Shown here: piece by piece, positions 7,930 to 15,974 of the stretch
Numbering within the stretch: the stretch's first letter is position 1
Layout: every line of letters begins with the position of its first letter
Assembly: GCA_943324745.2 (NCBI GenBank)
Contig: CALPMT020000035.1
Coordinates: 1 to 33,615, forward strand
Source of the DNA: Chitinophaga pinensis
GTDB taxonomy: Bacteria; Bacteroidota; Bacteroidia; Flavobacteriales_D; Crocinitomicaceae
DNA: 33,615 nucleotides
Direction of reading: 5' to 3'
The notes under the pieces: model-generated
Databases searched by the model: none
What the model was told of the DNA's origin: nothing
The model's input: only the letters and a program-made list of their open reading frames with translations
Translations under genes and position numbers: made by a program

Positions 7930-10900
7930 ATGTATTTAATTTTTGATACCGAAACCACAGGACTACCAAAAGACTGGAAAAAACCGTATACCGATACGGA
8001 TAACTGGCCTCGCGCAATACAAATTGCTTGGCAGCTGCACGACGAGATGGGAGAATTGGTCGAGGCGAAAGACTATATCATTCAACCAATAGGGTTCGAT
8101 ATTCCTTACGATGCAGAGCGGATTCACGGTATTTCTACAGAATACGCGATGCATGATGGAGTAACACTTGAACGTGCAATGGCGGAATTTCAAGAAGCGC
8201 TTGCGAAATCTAAATTCATTGTAGGACAAAACGTAGGTTTCGATAAAAACATTGTCGGTTGCGAATTTCATCGTTTAGGACTTGGAAATGAATGGCAAAA
8301 TCTACCTGTTCTTGATACCTGTACGGAAGTCACTGCAACGATGTGTAAATTGCCTGGAGGTCGTGGAGGAAGATTTAAATTGCCAACCTTATCCGAATTA
8401 CATACTGAGTTATTTAACGAACCTTTTGCGGAAGCACATAATGCGACTGCCGATGTAGAAGCAACAACTCGCTGTTTTTTTGAATTAGTTCGTCGTGAAG
8501 TTTTTACGCCTGAAGAGTTAAAGCAAGAGTTAACTTATTTTAATCGTTTTAGAGAGTATAATCCTACCGCGATTCAACCAGTAGGATTACAACATGTTAA
8601 CCTAAAAGAAGCGAGTGCCGCTTTGAAAGCGGAATCGCAAACCGAAGCTTCGAATGTGTCAACTGGTGGAAAAAAAGACATCTCCCATTTAAAGGACGTG
8701 CCCTTTGTTCATTTGCATAACCATTCACAATATTCTATTTTACAGTCGACCATCACCATTGGAGGGTTGGTTCAGAAAACCATCGAGCATGGAATGAATG
8801 CGGTTGCGCTGACAGATATTGGAAATATGATGGCTGCTTTCCATTTTGAAAAGGCGATTAGTGGTCACAATAAGAAAATTAAAGAGGAGCGTAAAGAAGC
8901 GGAAGAAGCAGGATTAGAATTCACAAAAAAAGAAATTATTCCTATCATTGGGTGTACATTTAATGTTTGTAGTAATCATTTAGATAAGACGCAGAAAGAT
9001 AATGGTTATCAAATTGTTTTGTTAGCCAAAAATAAAGTTGGTTACCACAATTTAATTAAACTTTCTTCCATCGCATTTACGGAAGGAATGTACTATGTTC
9101 CGCGTATTGACAAAAAGTTAATTGAGCAATATCACGAAGATGTTATTGTGTTGTCTGGTAATCTATATGGTGAGATTCCAAACATGATTTTGAACCTTGG
9201 GGAAAACCAAGCGGAAGAAGCGTTGCTGTGGTGGAAAAATATATTTGGGGAAGATTTCTATTTAGAAATCATGCGCCACGGACAAGAAAATGAAGATCGG
9301 GTAAACCAAACACTGATCAAATTTTCTGAAAAACATAATGTTAAATTAGTTGCAACAAATAATACGTTCTATTTAGATAAATCGGATGCTGTTTCACACG
9401 ACATTCTTCTTTGTGTTAAAGACAATGAATTAGTTTCTACGCCTGTTGGTCGTGGTCGTGGGTTCCGTCATGGAATGGAAAACCACGAATACTATTTCAA
9501 ATCTCCGGATGAGATGAAGGAGTTGTTTGCGGATCTACCGCAAGCTATTGAAACGGTAGGTGAAATCGTTGCTAAAATTGAACCTTTCGGGTTAGCTCGT
9601 GATGTACTCTTGCCTGCGTTTGATATTCCAGAAGAGTTTCAATCTGTAGAAGATGAAAAGGATGGGGGTAAACGTGGTGAAAATGCGTTTTTAAGACATC
9701 TTACCTACAAAGGAGCAGAAAAACGATACACTGAAATTACAGACGAAGTCCGTGAACGTATTGATTTTGAATTAGCAACGGTGGAAAGAACTGGGTATCC
9801 TGGGTATTTCTTAATTGTACAAGATTTTTGTCAGGCGGCACGTGATATGGGGGTTTCGGTAGGACCAGGTCGTGGTTCGGCTGCAGGTTCGGTTGTGGCT
9901 TATTGTACTGGAATTACCAATGTGGATCCTATTAAGTACGACCTACTTTTTGAGCGTTTCTTGAATCCTGATCGTATCTCGATGCCCGATATTGATATCG
10001 ATTTCGATGATGAGGGTCGTGGACGTGTAATTGATTGGGTAATTGAAAAATATGGTTCCAATCAGGTAGCGCAAATCATTACCTATGGTACAATGGCTGC
10101 TAAGTCTTCCATTCGTGATACGGCTCGGGTACTCGATTTACCTTTGTTTGAAGCAGATCGTTTGGCGAAGTTAGTGCCTGATATTTCATTGAAAAAATTG
10201 TTTTCACTAGACGATGCGGAATTGGCTTCGAAATTGAAAAATAAAACGGAAGACATCCAATCGGCTAATGAATTAAAACGTCTTTCGCAAGGTTCGGACT
10301 TGTCTGCGAAAGTAATTCAGCAAGCAAAACAATTGGAAGGATCCGTTAGAAATACGGGTATTCACGCCTGTGGGGTGATTATCACTCCTTCCGATATCAC
10401 GCAGTTTGTTCCTGTTGCTACCGCTAAGGATTCGAACATGTGGTGTACACAGTTTGATAACTCGGTTGCAGAAGAAGCGGGGTTGTTGAAAATGGACTTC
10501 TTGGGGTTAAAGACTTTGACCTTAATTAAATATGCGGTTAAAAACGTGAAAGAACGTCATGGAATTGAATTAGTTCCAGATGAATTTCCGGTGGATGATA
10601 CTCCGACCTACGAACTTTTCCAACGTGGAGAAACGGTTGGTATCTTCCAATACGAGTCCGCCGGTATGCAGAAATACATGAAGGAGTTAAAGCCGACTGT
10701 ATTTGCGGATTTAATTGCCATGAATGCCTTGTACCGTCCAGGTCCGATTGAATATATTCCTTCGTTTATTAAACGTAAACACGGGGAAGAACCGATTATT
10801 TATGACGTAGATGCCTGCGAGGAATATTTAAAGGAAACCTATGGTATTACGGTGTACCAAGAGCAAGTAATGCTTCTTTCTCAGAAATTAGCAGGATTTA

Positions 10901-12297
10901 CAAAGGGTGAGGCGGATACACTTCGTAAGGCGATGGGTAAAAAGCAAATTTATTTGCTGGACAAAATGAAGCCTCAGTTCTTGGAACAAGGAAATGAGCG
11001 TGGTCACGATAAAGTTGCTCTAGAGAAAATTTGGAAGGACTGGGAAGCGTTTGCGGCCTATGCCTTCAACAAATCACACTCAACCTGTTATGCTTGGATT
11101 GCTTACCAAACGGCCTATTTAAAAGCGAATTACCCGGCGGAATACATGGCTTCGGTACTTTCCAATAACATGAACGACATCAAATCGGTAACGTTTTTCA
11201 TGGAGGAATGTAAGCGTATGGGGGTTCCTGTACTTGGACCAGATGTGAATGAATCTTCTTATTTATTTACGGTAAACAAAGAAGGAGCAATTCGTTTTGG
11301 TTTGGGAGCGATCAAAGGAATGGGAACTTCGCCAGTAGAAGCGGTAATTAAAGAACGTGTAGAAAATGGACCATATACTTCCATTTTTGATTTCGCGAAA
11401 CGTGTGAATTTACGTGTATGTACCAAAAAAGCGTTTGAAAGTTTGGCCTATGCTGGTGGTTTTGATTCGTTCAAGAATGTACACCGTGCACAGTATTTCA
11501 AAGAGGATGGTTCTGGTAGAATGTTCTTGGAGAATGCGATTCGTTTTGGAAATAGTTTTCAGGAGAATGCGAATTCATCGCAAGCCTCTTTATTTGGGGA
11601 AGCTTCTGGTGCAGAAATTCCAGAGCCAGAAATCCCGAAAGCAGATGAATGGCCATCGATGTATAAGTTGAGTAAAGAAAAAGAAGTCGTTGGTATCTTC
11701 ATTTCTGGTCACCCTTTAGACGATTTCCGTTTGGAGATTGAATCGTTTTGCAACGGCCAAGTTTCGATGTTGAACAATCCACACGAAAACTTAAATAAAG
11801 AAGTGTTGATTGCAGCCGTTATTTCTGATTGCGAGAATCGTATGACGAAAAACAACGAGCCATTCGGTACCATGGTCGTGGAAGATTATACGGATTCGTT
11901 CAAATTATTTTTATTCAAGGAAAATTACTTAAAATTTAAACCATTTTTTGTTCCTGGAACCTTCGTTTCGATCAAAGGGAAATTCGAAATCCCTCGTCAC
12001 CGTAAAGATCCTGAGTTTGTAATCCAAACCATGGAGTTATTGCACGACTTAAAAGAAAAACGAGCAAATACGATTCAACTGAAAATTTCCAACAAGAAAC
12101 TAAACCAAATCATGATTCAAGATTTGAACCGTTTGTTCTTGGAAAACGAAGGTCGTTGTGCAGTGAAATTCGTGATTTACGACCCACTCGATAATTTGGA
12201 AGTTACCTTACCATCCAAAAATATCCGCATTGATCCAAATAATGAGTTTGTGAAACAGCTACAGGGATTTGATTTGGAATTTGAATTGATGGGCTAG
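7930..12297 (+). CDS. dnaE: DNA polymerase III alpha subunit with N-terminal proofreading exonuclease
   Basis: A 1455-residue replicative polymerase. Residues 1-180 are a DnaQ-type DEDD exonuclease with D6 and E8 (FDTETTG), GQNVGFD in the middle, and H170/D175 (HNATADVE). A linker leads to the PHP domain starting near 258 (VPFVHLHNHSQYSI). The polymerase catalytic aspartates are D687 and D689 (PDIDIDF), with the third at D856 (KMDFLGL). GRGSAAGS and YRPGPIEYIPSF blocks are intact. Further on are the fingers, the helix-hairpin-helix region, and an OB domain near the C-terminus (VLIAAVISDC). Most DnaE proteins are about 1150-1200 residues and get proofreading from a separate DnaQ. Here both activities are on one chain. 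From memory, such fusions occur in Flavobacteriales. It stands alone, in front of a repeat-bearing region. Confidence 0.97.
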   Translation: MYLIFDTETTGLPKDWKKPYTDTDNWPRAIQIAWQLHDEMGELVEAKDYIIQPIGFDIPYDAERIHGISTEYAMHDGVTLERAMAEFQEALAKSKFIVGQNVGFDKNIVGCEFHRLGLGNEWQNLPVLDTCTEVTATMCKLPGGRGGRFKLPTLSELHTELFNEPFAEAHNATADVEATTRCFFELVRREVFTPEELKQELTYFNRFREYNPTAIQPVGLQHVNLKEASAALKAESQTEASNVSTGGKKDISHLKDVPFVHLHNHSQYSILQSTITIGGLVQKTIEHGMNAVALTDIGNMMAAFHFEKAISGHNKKIKEERKEAEEAGLEFTKKEIIPIIGCTFNVCSNHLDKTQKDNGYQIVLLAKNKVGYHNLIKLSSIAFTEGMYYVPRIDKKLIEQYHEDVIVLSGNLYGEIPNMILNLGENQAEEALLWWKNIFGEDFYLEIMRHGQENEDRVNQTLIKFSEKHNVKLVATNNTFYLDKSDAVSHDILLCVKDNELVSTPVGRGRGFRHGMENHEYYFKSPDEMKELFADLPQAIETVGEIVAKIEPFGLARDVLLPAFDIPEEFQSVEDEKDGGKRGENAFLRHLTYKGAEKRYTEITDEVRERIDFELATVERTGYPGYFLIVQDFCQAARDMGVSVGPGRGSAAGSVVAYCTGITNVDPIKYDLLFERFLNPDRISMPDIDIDFDDEGRGRVIDWVIEKYGSNQVAQIITYGTMAAKSSIRDTARVLDLPLFEADRLAKLVPDISLKKLFSLDDAELASKLKNKTEDIQSANELKRLSQGSDLSAKVIQQAKQLEGSVRNTGIHACGVIITPSDITQFVPVATAKDSNMWCTQFDNSVAEEAGLLKMDFLGLKTLTLIKYAVKNVKERHGIELVPDEFPVDDTPTYELFQRGETVGIFQYESAGMQKYMKELKPTVFADLIAMNALYRPGPIEYIPSFIKRKHGEEPIIYDVDACEEYLKETYGITVYQEQVMLLSQKLAGFTKGEADTLRKAMGKKQIYLLDKMKPQFLEQGNERGHDKVALEKIWKDWEAFAAYAFNKSHSTCYAWIAYQTAYLKANYPAEYMASVLSNNMNDIKSVTFFMEECKRMGVPVLGPDVNESSYLFTVNKEGAIRFGLGAIKGMGTSPVEAVIKERVENGPYTSIFDFAKRVNLRVCTKKAFESLAYAGGFDSFKNVHRAQYFKEDGSGRMFLENAIRFGNSFQENANSSQASLFGEASGAEIPEPEIPKADEWPSMYKLSKEKEVVGIFISGHPLDDFRLEIESFCNGQVSMLNNPHENLNKEVLIAAVISDCENRMTKNNEPFGTMVVEDYTDSFKLFLFKENYLKFKPFFVPGTFVSIKGKFEIPRHRKDPEFVIQTMELLHDLKEKRANTIQLKISNKKLNQIMIQDLNRLFLENEGRCAVKFVIYDPLDNLEVTLPSKNIRIDPNNEFVKQLQGFDLEFELMG

Positions 12298-12319
12298 GGT
12301 TATCTCCTAAGTTGATGTT

Positions 12320-12368
12320 CCGCTGGAAATGTTTTTCCCTTTGCTCCGCTGGAAATGTTTTCCTGCGG
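12320..12368. repeat. REP-like inverted-repeat element, one full and one partial copy
   Basis: A full copy at 12346-12368 reads CCGC, GGAAA, TG, TTTTCC, GCGG with one mismatched pair, forming a 10-base hairpin stem. A truncated copy (12320-12338) precedes it directly. A near-identical full copy occurs at 15158-15180 in the same orientation, and the outer flank GCTCCGCTGG is also shared. The element may be a short palindromic intergenic repeat. Confidence 0.75.
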
Positions 12369-12394
12369 CGATTCAATTTAAAAACGATTGTTTT

Positions 12395-12556
12395 TCAAGG
12401 CTTCACGTGCACAATCTTTCCATCTTGCATAATCACAAGTTCGCTATTGATTTTTCGTTTATATTCCACCAATTTTTCATAAACTAAATCCATACTCGCA
12501 ATGATTTTATCATTAGTTTCGGATGGATATTCTTTCGGAGTTTTATCTTTTTTCAT
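12395..12556 (-). CDS. Small 53-residue protein downstream of the zeta-like toxin
   Basis: An ORF of 53 residues beginning MKKDKTPKEYPSETND and ending DGKIVHVKP. It is hydrophilic and probably helical in the middle (IIASMDLVYEKLVEYKRK). It overlaps the 3' end of the zeta-like gene by 14 bases, so the two were one translational unit. Position and size suggest the partner or antitoxin of the kinase, although the classical epsilon antitoxin lies upstream of zeta and looks different. It appears intact while its partner is broken. The function is inferred from context only. Confidence 0.6.
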   Translation of the reverse strand: MKKDKTPKEYPSETNDKIIASMDLVYEKLVEYKRKINSELVIMQDGKIVHVKP

Positions 12557-13128
12557 GACAAATTGAATTTAGATAATTATAAGCTTTAATATTTATTATT
12601 TTAATGCTACTCGATGAATCTTTTTCAGCTATTAACTCTTGTTTCCCATTTGAATTATTAAAGATAGTTAAATTGTCCACAATTTCCGAGTAAATTTCAA
12701 ACAGATTCTTAAGCCCATTTTGATACCTTCTCGCGATTACATCTTCCGGAATGTTATGTCCCGCCTTCTAATACCCTTGTCTTTACACGGTCAATAGCTA
12801 ATTCAATGGAGTCCAGCGAAAAAAACACCAAAGTCACGGTGTAACCTAAAGATTGAGTTTGTTTAATGGTGTTCTTATAACTTTTAGTAGCTAAGGTGGT
12901 TTCAAACGCAAAAGTTTTACCTTGAAAAAGCAATTCTTGAATACGGTGCAACATGATTCTACCCGCTTCTATCCCAACTTCATCTGGTTAAAAAGGGGAG
13001 AGTCCTCGTGCAATTTCATCTGCATTGATAAACTCTTTACATTCCAAAATATCTGGAAGTATCGTAAATGAAGCTGTAGTTTTACCGGCTCCGTTACAAC
13101 CTGCTATAATGTAAAGTTGTTTGTTCAT
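12543..13128 (-). pseudogene. Zeta-toxin-type P-loop kinase, broken by a stop codon and a frameshift
   Basis: Reading from the ATG at 13128 gives a clear zeta-toxin/AAA kinase family start: [18 protein letters not shown] with the Walker A GCNGAGKT, then [14 protein letters not shown]. An in-frame TAA at 12988-12990 follows, in a place where the family has Asn (SPFNPDE). The frame then continues through FAFETTLA to VLEGG, where one extra G in a GGG run (12760-12762) shifts the frame. After removing it, HNIPEDVIARRY and about 60 more residues follow to the TAA at 12543-12545. The repaired protein would be about 194 residues, normal for this family. Zeta kinases phosphorylate UDP-sugars or other nucleotides. 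Both lesions are explained by single-base changes in short homopolymers, so sequencing error is possible. All other large genes here are intact, which favours real decay. Confidence 0.85.
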
Positions 13129-13135
13129 TGTATTT

Positions 13136-13169
13136 CAAAATTACGATTTTGTATACTCGAATAAACAAA
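13136..13169 (-). promoter_or_regulatory. Promoter of the zeta-like module
   Basis: Minus strand TTTG (13166-13169), a 22-base spacer, and TAATTTTG (13136-13143), a full match to TAnnTTTG. The -7 box ends only seven bases before the ATG at 13128, so the transcript would be leaderless or nearly so. Confidence 0.45.
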
Positions 13170-13216
13170 AATTACTGTTTTTTGTTTACCAGAATGAACA
13201 AAATAAACAAAGTCAC

Positions 13217-14401
13217 TTATTTATTCCCAATCGCTATCAAATCCGTTTTCTCTATAATATCTACCAAAGCATCGTACAAAACATCCAAATCTTCTTGGGA
13301 ATTAAATCCTTGCACAGAATATCGCAAGTACACGTTTTCGCCTTCACGAGCTAAAGGAATTTCAATTCGGTAGATGTCGACCAATAAACGATGCAATTTC
13401 TCCGGTTCTTTGGTGTGAATTGGAATACTAAATAATTGAGCAAAAAATTCAGAAGTCAACGGAGCTAGTGGCTGCGTGCCTAGTAAGTTGCAAAATCTTG
13501 CAGCATTTTCTAGTAATAACGTATGACAAAGCGCTCTTACTTTTTCCCATTCATATTCTTGTAAGAATTCGATGGACTTTTTGATAGTCAAAAACGCTGA
13601 AAAATCTCTGGTACCTGACATCTGAAAATGATCTAAAAATAGGGAGTCGGACGGATACAAACTTTTATATCCCCAACTTACAACCAAGGGTTTCAATAAT
13701 TTTTGAGCTTCCTTGGTCGCCATCAGAAAAGAACATCCCTTCGGTGCCAGCATCCATTTATGACAAGCACCAGTGTAGAAGTCAACCGCTAATTCGGAAA
13801 GGTTCAATGGTATTTGTCCTGGTACATGTGCTCCATCGATAAATGTAAGTATTCCTTTGGCTTTCGCGATAGCACATATTTCTTTTACAGGTAAAATCAA
13901 CCCCGTTGCGCTGGTAATTTGACTAATAAATACCAATTTCGTTTTATCACTTAAGCCCTTGAAAAAGTCTGCAATGATTTGTGCTTTAGAAACGATTGGA
14001 AGTTGTATTTCCTGACGAACATATCGTGCACCAGTTTCTCCACAGACAAAATCCCAAGTTCTATCAGAGGCTCCGTATTCAATGTTGGTAGTCAAAATTT
14101 CGTCGCCAGGCTGTAGGTTTAAACTTTTTGCTACAGCGTTGACTGCAAATGTAGGATTTACAACAAAAACAAGGTCTTCGGCTTGACAATGAACATATGC
14201 TGCAAGTGCTTCTCTCGCTTCTTTTAAATAGTGGATTCCTAAGACCGTGATAAATTGAACCGGATCAGCTTCCAGTTTCATTTGCCAACGTTGGTATTCT
14301 TCAAAAATGGGCTTCGGACACGAACCAAAAGACCCAAAGTTTAAAAAGGTAATGTTGGAACGAAATAAAAAGAGGTTTCTTAATTCTTGCGGTGTGAGCA
14401 T
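13217..14401 (-). CDS. Class V PLP-dependent aminotransferase (isopenicillin N epimerase-like)
   Basis: A 394-residue fold-type I PLP enzyme. The N-terminus has FLNFGSFGSCPKPIF, typical of isopenicillin N epimerase-like and cysteine desulfurase-like members. The PLP-binding aspartate is D189 (FIDGAHVPG) and the Schiff-base lysine is K215 (GACHKWMLAPKG). The residues ITSATGLILPV before it and SGTRDFSAFL after it are also family hallmarks. The closest subgroup looks like the CefD-type aminotransferases, whose substrates vary widely, so racemase, lyase or desulfurase activity are all open. No biosynthetic neighbour points to a substrate. It sits between two toxin-antitoxin modules on the same strand. 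Confidence 0.85.
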   Translation of the reverse strand: MLTPQELRNLFLFRSNITFLNFGSFGSCPKPIFEEYQRWQMKLEADPVQFITVLGIHYLKEAREALAAYVHCQAEDLVFVVNPTFAVNAVAKSLNLQPGDEILTTNIEYGASDRTWDFVCGETGARYVRQEIQLPIVSKAQIIADFFKGLSDKTKLVFISQITSATGLILPVKEICAIAKAKGILTFIDGAHVPGQIPLNLSELAVDFYTGACHKWMLAPKGCSFLMATKEAQKLLKPLVVSWGYKSLYPSDSLFLDHFQMSGTRDFSAFLTIKKSIEFLQEYEWEKVRALCHTLLLENAARFCNLLGTQPLAPLTSEFFAQLFSIPIHTKEPEKLHRLLVDIYRIEIPLAREGENVYLRYSVQGFNSQEDLDVLYDALVDIIEKTDLIAIGNK

Positions 14402-14452
14402 GGGAATAGGATGAAATGTTTTACTAAACTGCTCATTTTATGAACGTGTTAT

Positions 14453-14752
14453 TTACAAAAATGTAAGTCCAATTCTTTTATTCAATCCAACTTCAAAAAT
14501 TTTAATTAAAGTAGAAAATTGAATATTTCCTTTTGCATTTTCAATTTTTGAGATATAACTTTTTTTAGTGCCAGTTTTTTCTGCTAATTGTTCTTGTGTA
14601 AGATTAGCTTCTTTTCTAGCTTCTTTAAGCATCTCACTTACAATAAACATATGAGAATTTTTTTCGAATTCCATTCTTGATTCAGAACCGATTTTCCCAT
14701 GTTCAAATTCTATTAAATCTTCGAAATTTTTTATTTCAGTATACTTTTTCAT
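14453..14752 (-). CDS. higA: HigA-type antitoxin, XRE helix-turn-helix
   Basis: A 99-residue protein with a Cro/XRE helix-turn-helix at about 39-75 (EMLKEARKEANLTQEQLAEK, then TKKSYISKIENAKGNI). The acidic N-terminal arm (about 1-38) is the likely toxin-binding part. I start it at the ATG at 14752, four bases after the toxin stop. A TTG start at 14773 would add seven residues and overlap the toxin. Antitoxins of this kind neutralise HigB and repress their own operon. The AAAGTTA direct repeats around the higB promoter (from 15098 and 15111) are candidate binding sites. Confidence 0.85.
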   Translation of the reverse strand: MKKYTEIKNFEDLIEFEHGKIGSESRMEFEKNSHMFIVSEMLKEARKEANLTQEQLAEKTGTKKSYISKIENAKGNIQFSTLIKIFEVGLNKRIGLTFL

Positions 14753-14756
14753 AATC

Positions 14757-15092
14757 TTACTTTTTTTGTTCAAAATACTCAGTCATTAATTTTAGTCCTT
14801 TCTCAAGTTCTCTAATAGGAGTTTTTTGAGTTTTCTTTTGAAAACCATTAAATAATACAACTAATCTACCCTCGTCAAAACAGCAAAATATTCTGTAAAT
14901 ATCTGACTTATGCTCTATTCTAACTTCGTAAAGACCATTTGTACCGGTTAAATGTTTTAAAAACTTTTCAGGAACTCTATCTACCTGTCTAATTAAGTCA
15001 AATACATATTGAATTTTTGTTTTAACTTTCTCATCTTGTAGCATATAAAATTCAATGAAGTGATTTTCATAAAAAATTATTGTTCTAGTCAT
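14757..15092 (-). CDS. higB: HigB-type toxin, RelE/Gp49 superfamily
   Basis: A 111-residue toxin of the HigB (Gp49, phage-derived) family: LKHLTGTNGLYEVRIEHKSDIYRIFCCFDEG and then LFNGFQKKTQKTP are the conserved beta-sheet and basic C-terminal motifs (given here in parts: LKHLTGTNGLYEVRI, HKSDIYRIFCCF, FNGFQKKTQKTP). These proteins cleave mRNA on the ribosome. Toxin-first order, a four-base gap to the XRE antitoxin and the same strand match a standard higBA operon. Both genes look intact. Confidence 0.88.
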   Translation of the reverse strand: MTRTIIFYENHFIEFYMLQDEKVKTKIQYVFDLIRQVDRVPEKFLKHLTGTNGLYEVRIEHKSDIYRIFCCFDEGRLVVLFNGFQKKTQKTPIRELEKGLKLMTEYFEQKK

Positions 15093-15096
15093 ACTT

Positions 15097-15128
15097 CAAA
15101 GTTATCTTAAAAGTTAACATTTTCCAAA
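15097..15128 (-). promoter_or_regulatory. higBA promoter
   Basis: Minus strand TTTG (15125-15128), a 20-base spacer and TAACTTTG (15097-15104), a full match to the Bacteroidota consensus. The -7 box is only four bases from the higB ATG, so transcription should begin at or next to the start codon. The AAAGTTA heptamer occurs twice in this stretch and may be the HigA operator. Confidence 0.55.
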
Positions 15129-15157
15129 TTTAGTTCATTTTATTGTCACCGTCCGCT

Positions 15158-15180
15158 CCGCTGGTAATGTTTTCCTGCGG
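15158..15180. repeat. Second full copy of the REP-like inverted repeat
   Basis: CCGCTGGTAATGTTTTCCTG plus CGG, differing from 12346-12368 at one base, in the same orientation and with the same GCTCCGC flank. It closes the accessory block that starts at 12320. Confidence 0.75.
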
Positions 15181-15333
15181 CAATCTTCATCCCATGCATT
15201 GTCTACTAAGGCGTTCTTAACTAACCGTTTCCCAATAAAGTTAATTATGTAAATGTTTTGTTCTATTGTGCAACGCATACAAAAAATAAAGAAGTGACCT
15301 TTGTTCTGATAATTAATTATAAATCTAAAAAAA

Positions 15334-15768
15334 ATGAAAATGAAAAAAATCACCCTATTATTTCTCGCTATTGGATTAATTACAATGGCAGCAACAACCA
15401 AAAAATCTGTTGCAAGTGTTCCTGAAACCAAAAATTCAAACTTCAATTTTATGGATGCAAAGTACAAAGCGTGCATAGAAGCTTGTAATACATGCGTTGC
15501 TTCTTGCAAGAATTGTGAAAGTATGTGTACAAAAGGTAAGGATGCAAAAATGACACGTTGCATTCAACTTTGTAAAGAGTGCGTTGTTGCTTGTACAGCA
15601 TCAAGTCAATTAATGAGTATGAATAGCGAAAGCGCCAAAGAAATGTGTGCTGTTTGTGCTAATATATGTGATAAGTGCGCTACAGAATGCGAAAAAATGT
15701 CTTCCGACCATTGTAAAAAGTGTGCGGATGATTGTCGTAAAGCAGCGAAAATGTGTAGAGAGATGTAA
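15334..15768 (+). CDS. Exported cysteine-rich four-helix-bundle copper-binding protein (Csp/DUF326-like)
   Basis: A 144-residue protein with a signal peptide (MKMKKITLLFLAIGLITMAA, cleavage near residue 20-27) and a mature part of four helices lined with 19 cysteines in CxxxC and CxxC spacing (for example CIEACNTCVASCKNCESMC, CIQLCKECVVAC and CAVCANICDKCATEC). This matches the copper-storage (Csp) family, which binds many Cu(I) ions inside a helical bundle. The signal peptide makes it a Csp1-like exported form. A start at 15340 would lose two residues only. No copper efflux gene is near. A strong hairpin follows the stop. An iron-sulfur protein is an unlikely alternative, given the helical CxxxC repeat pattern. 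Confidence 0.85.
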   Translation: MKMKKITLLFLAIGLITMAATTKKSVASVPETKNSNFNFMDAKYKACIEACNTCVASCKNCESMCTKGKDAKMTRCIQLCKECVVACTASSQLMSMNSESAKEMCAVCANICDKCATECEKMSSDHCKKCADDCRKAAKMCREM

Positions 15769-15794
15769 TCTTTTATTTTAAGAGATAATTTTAA

Positions 15795-15828
15795 AAAGAG
15801 GAATGAATTAATTTATTCATTCCTCTTT
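15795..15828. terminator. Rho-independent terminator after the Csp-like gene
   Basis: Perfect 14-bp stem (15795-15808 with 15815-15828) and a six-base loop. An A-run precedes and a TTT/AAAAAA run follows, so it can act in both directions, including for the minus-strand operon that ends at 15975. Confidence 0.85.
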
Positions 15829-15854
15829 AAAAAAGTCCACTTTCTTTATCGATG

Positions 15855-15944
15855 TCAAATAGAATAAAGAAACGATCGTTTTATATCGTCCGGATTTACT
15901 AAGCCAAAGTTAGATTTCAGGTATTGTTGAAGTTCTGTAATGGT
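15855..15944 (-). pseudogene. Possible remnant of a Crp/Fnr-type regulator N-terminus
   Basis: An open stretch of 29 codons without a start, reading TITELQQYLKSNFGLVNPDD and then IKRSFLYSI before a TGA. The ELQxYLKSxFGxVNPDD pattern resembles the first helix of Bacteroidota Crp/Fnr-family regulators. It lies just beyond the helicase stop, on the same strand, and probably is a leftover at the island edge. Chance open frame is the alternative. Confidence 0.3.
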
Positions 15945-15974
15945 TTAAAATCTTAAAAAGCCTTGGTAAATGTG

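Noticed and set aside
7963-8271. Minus-strand ORF inside dnaE
   Set aside because: Shadow of the exonuclease domain; the sense frame has all catalytic residues.
11414-11671. Second plus-strand ORF inside dnaE
   Set aside because: Different frame of the intact polymerase gene; no family signal.
13121-13373. Two overlapping plus-strand ORFs upstream of the aminotransferase end
   Set aside because: They lie over the zeta promoter and the 3' end of the aminotransferase, have low-complexity F/Y-rich sequence and no start context.
15135-15563. Antisense ORF across the Csp-like gene
   Set aside because: It mirrors the biased codons of a clearly coding cysteine-rich gene, and its N-terminal sequence has no family character.
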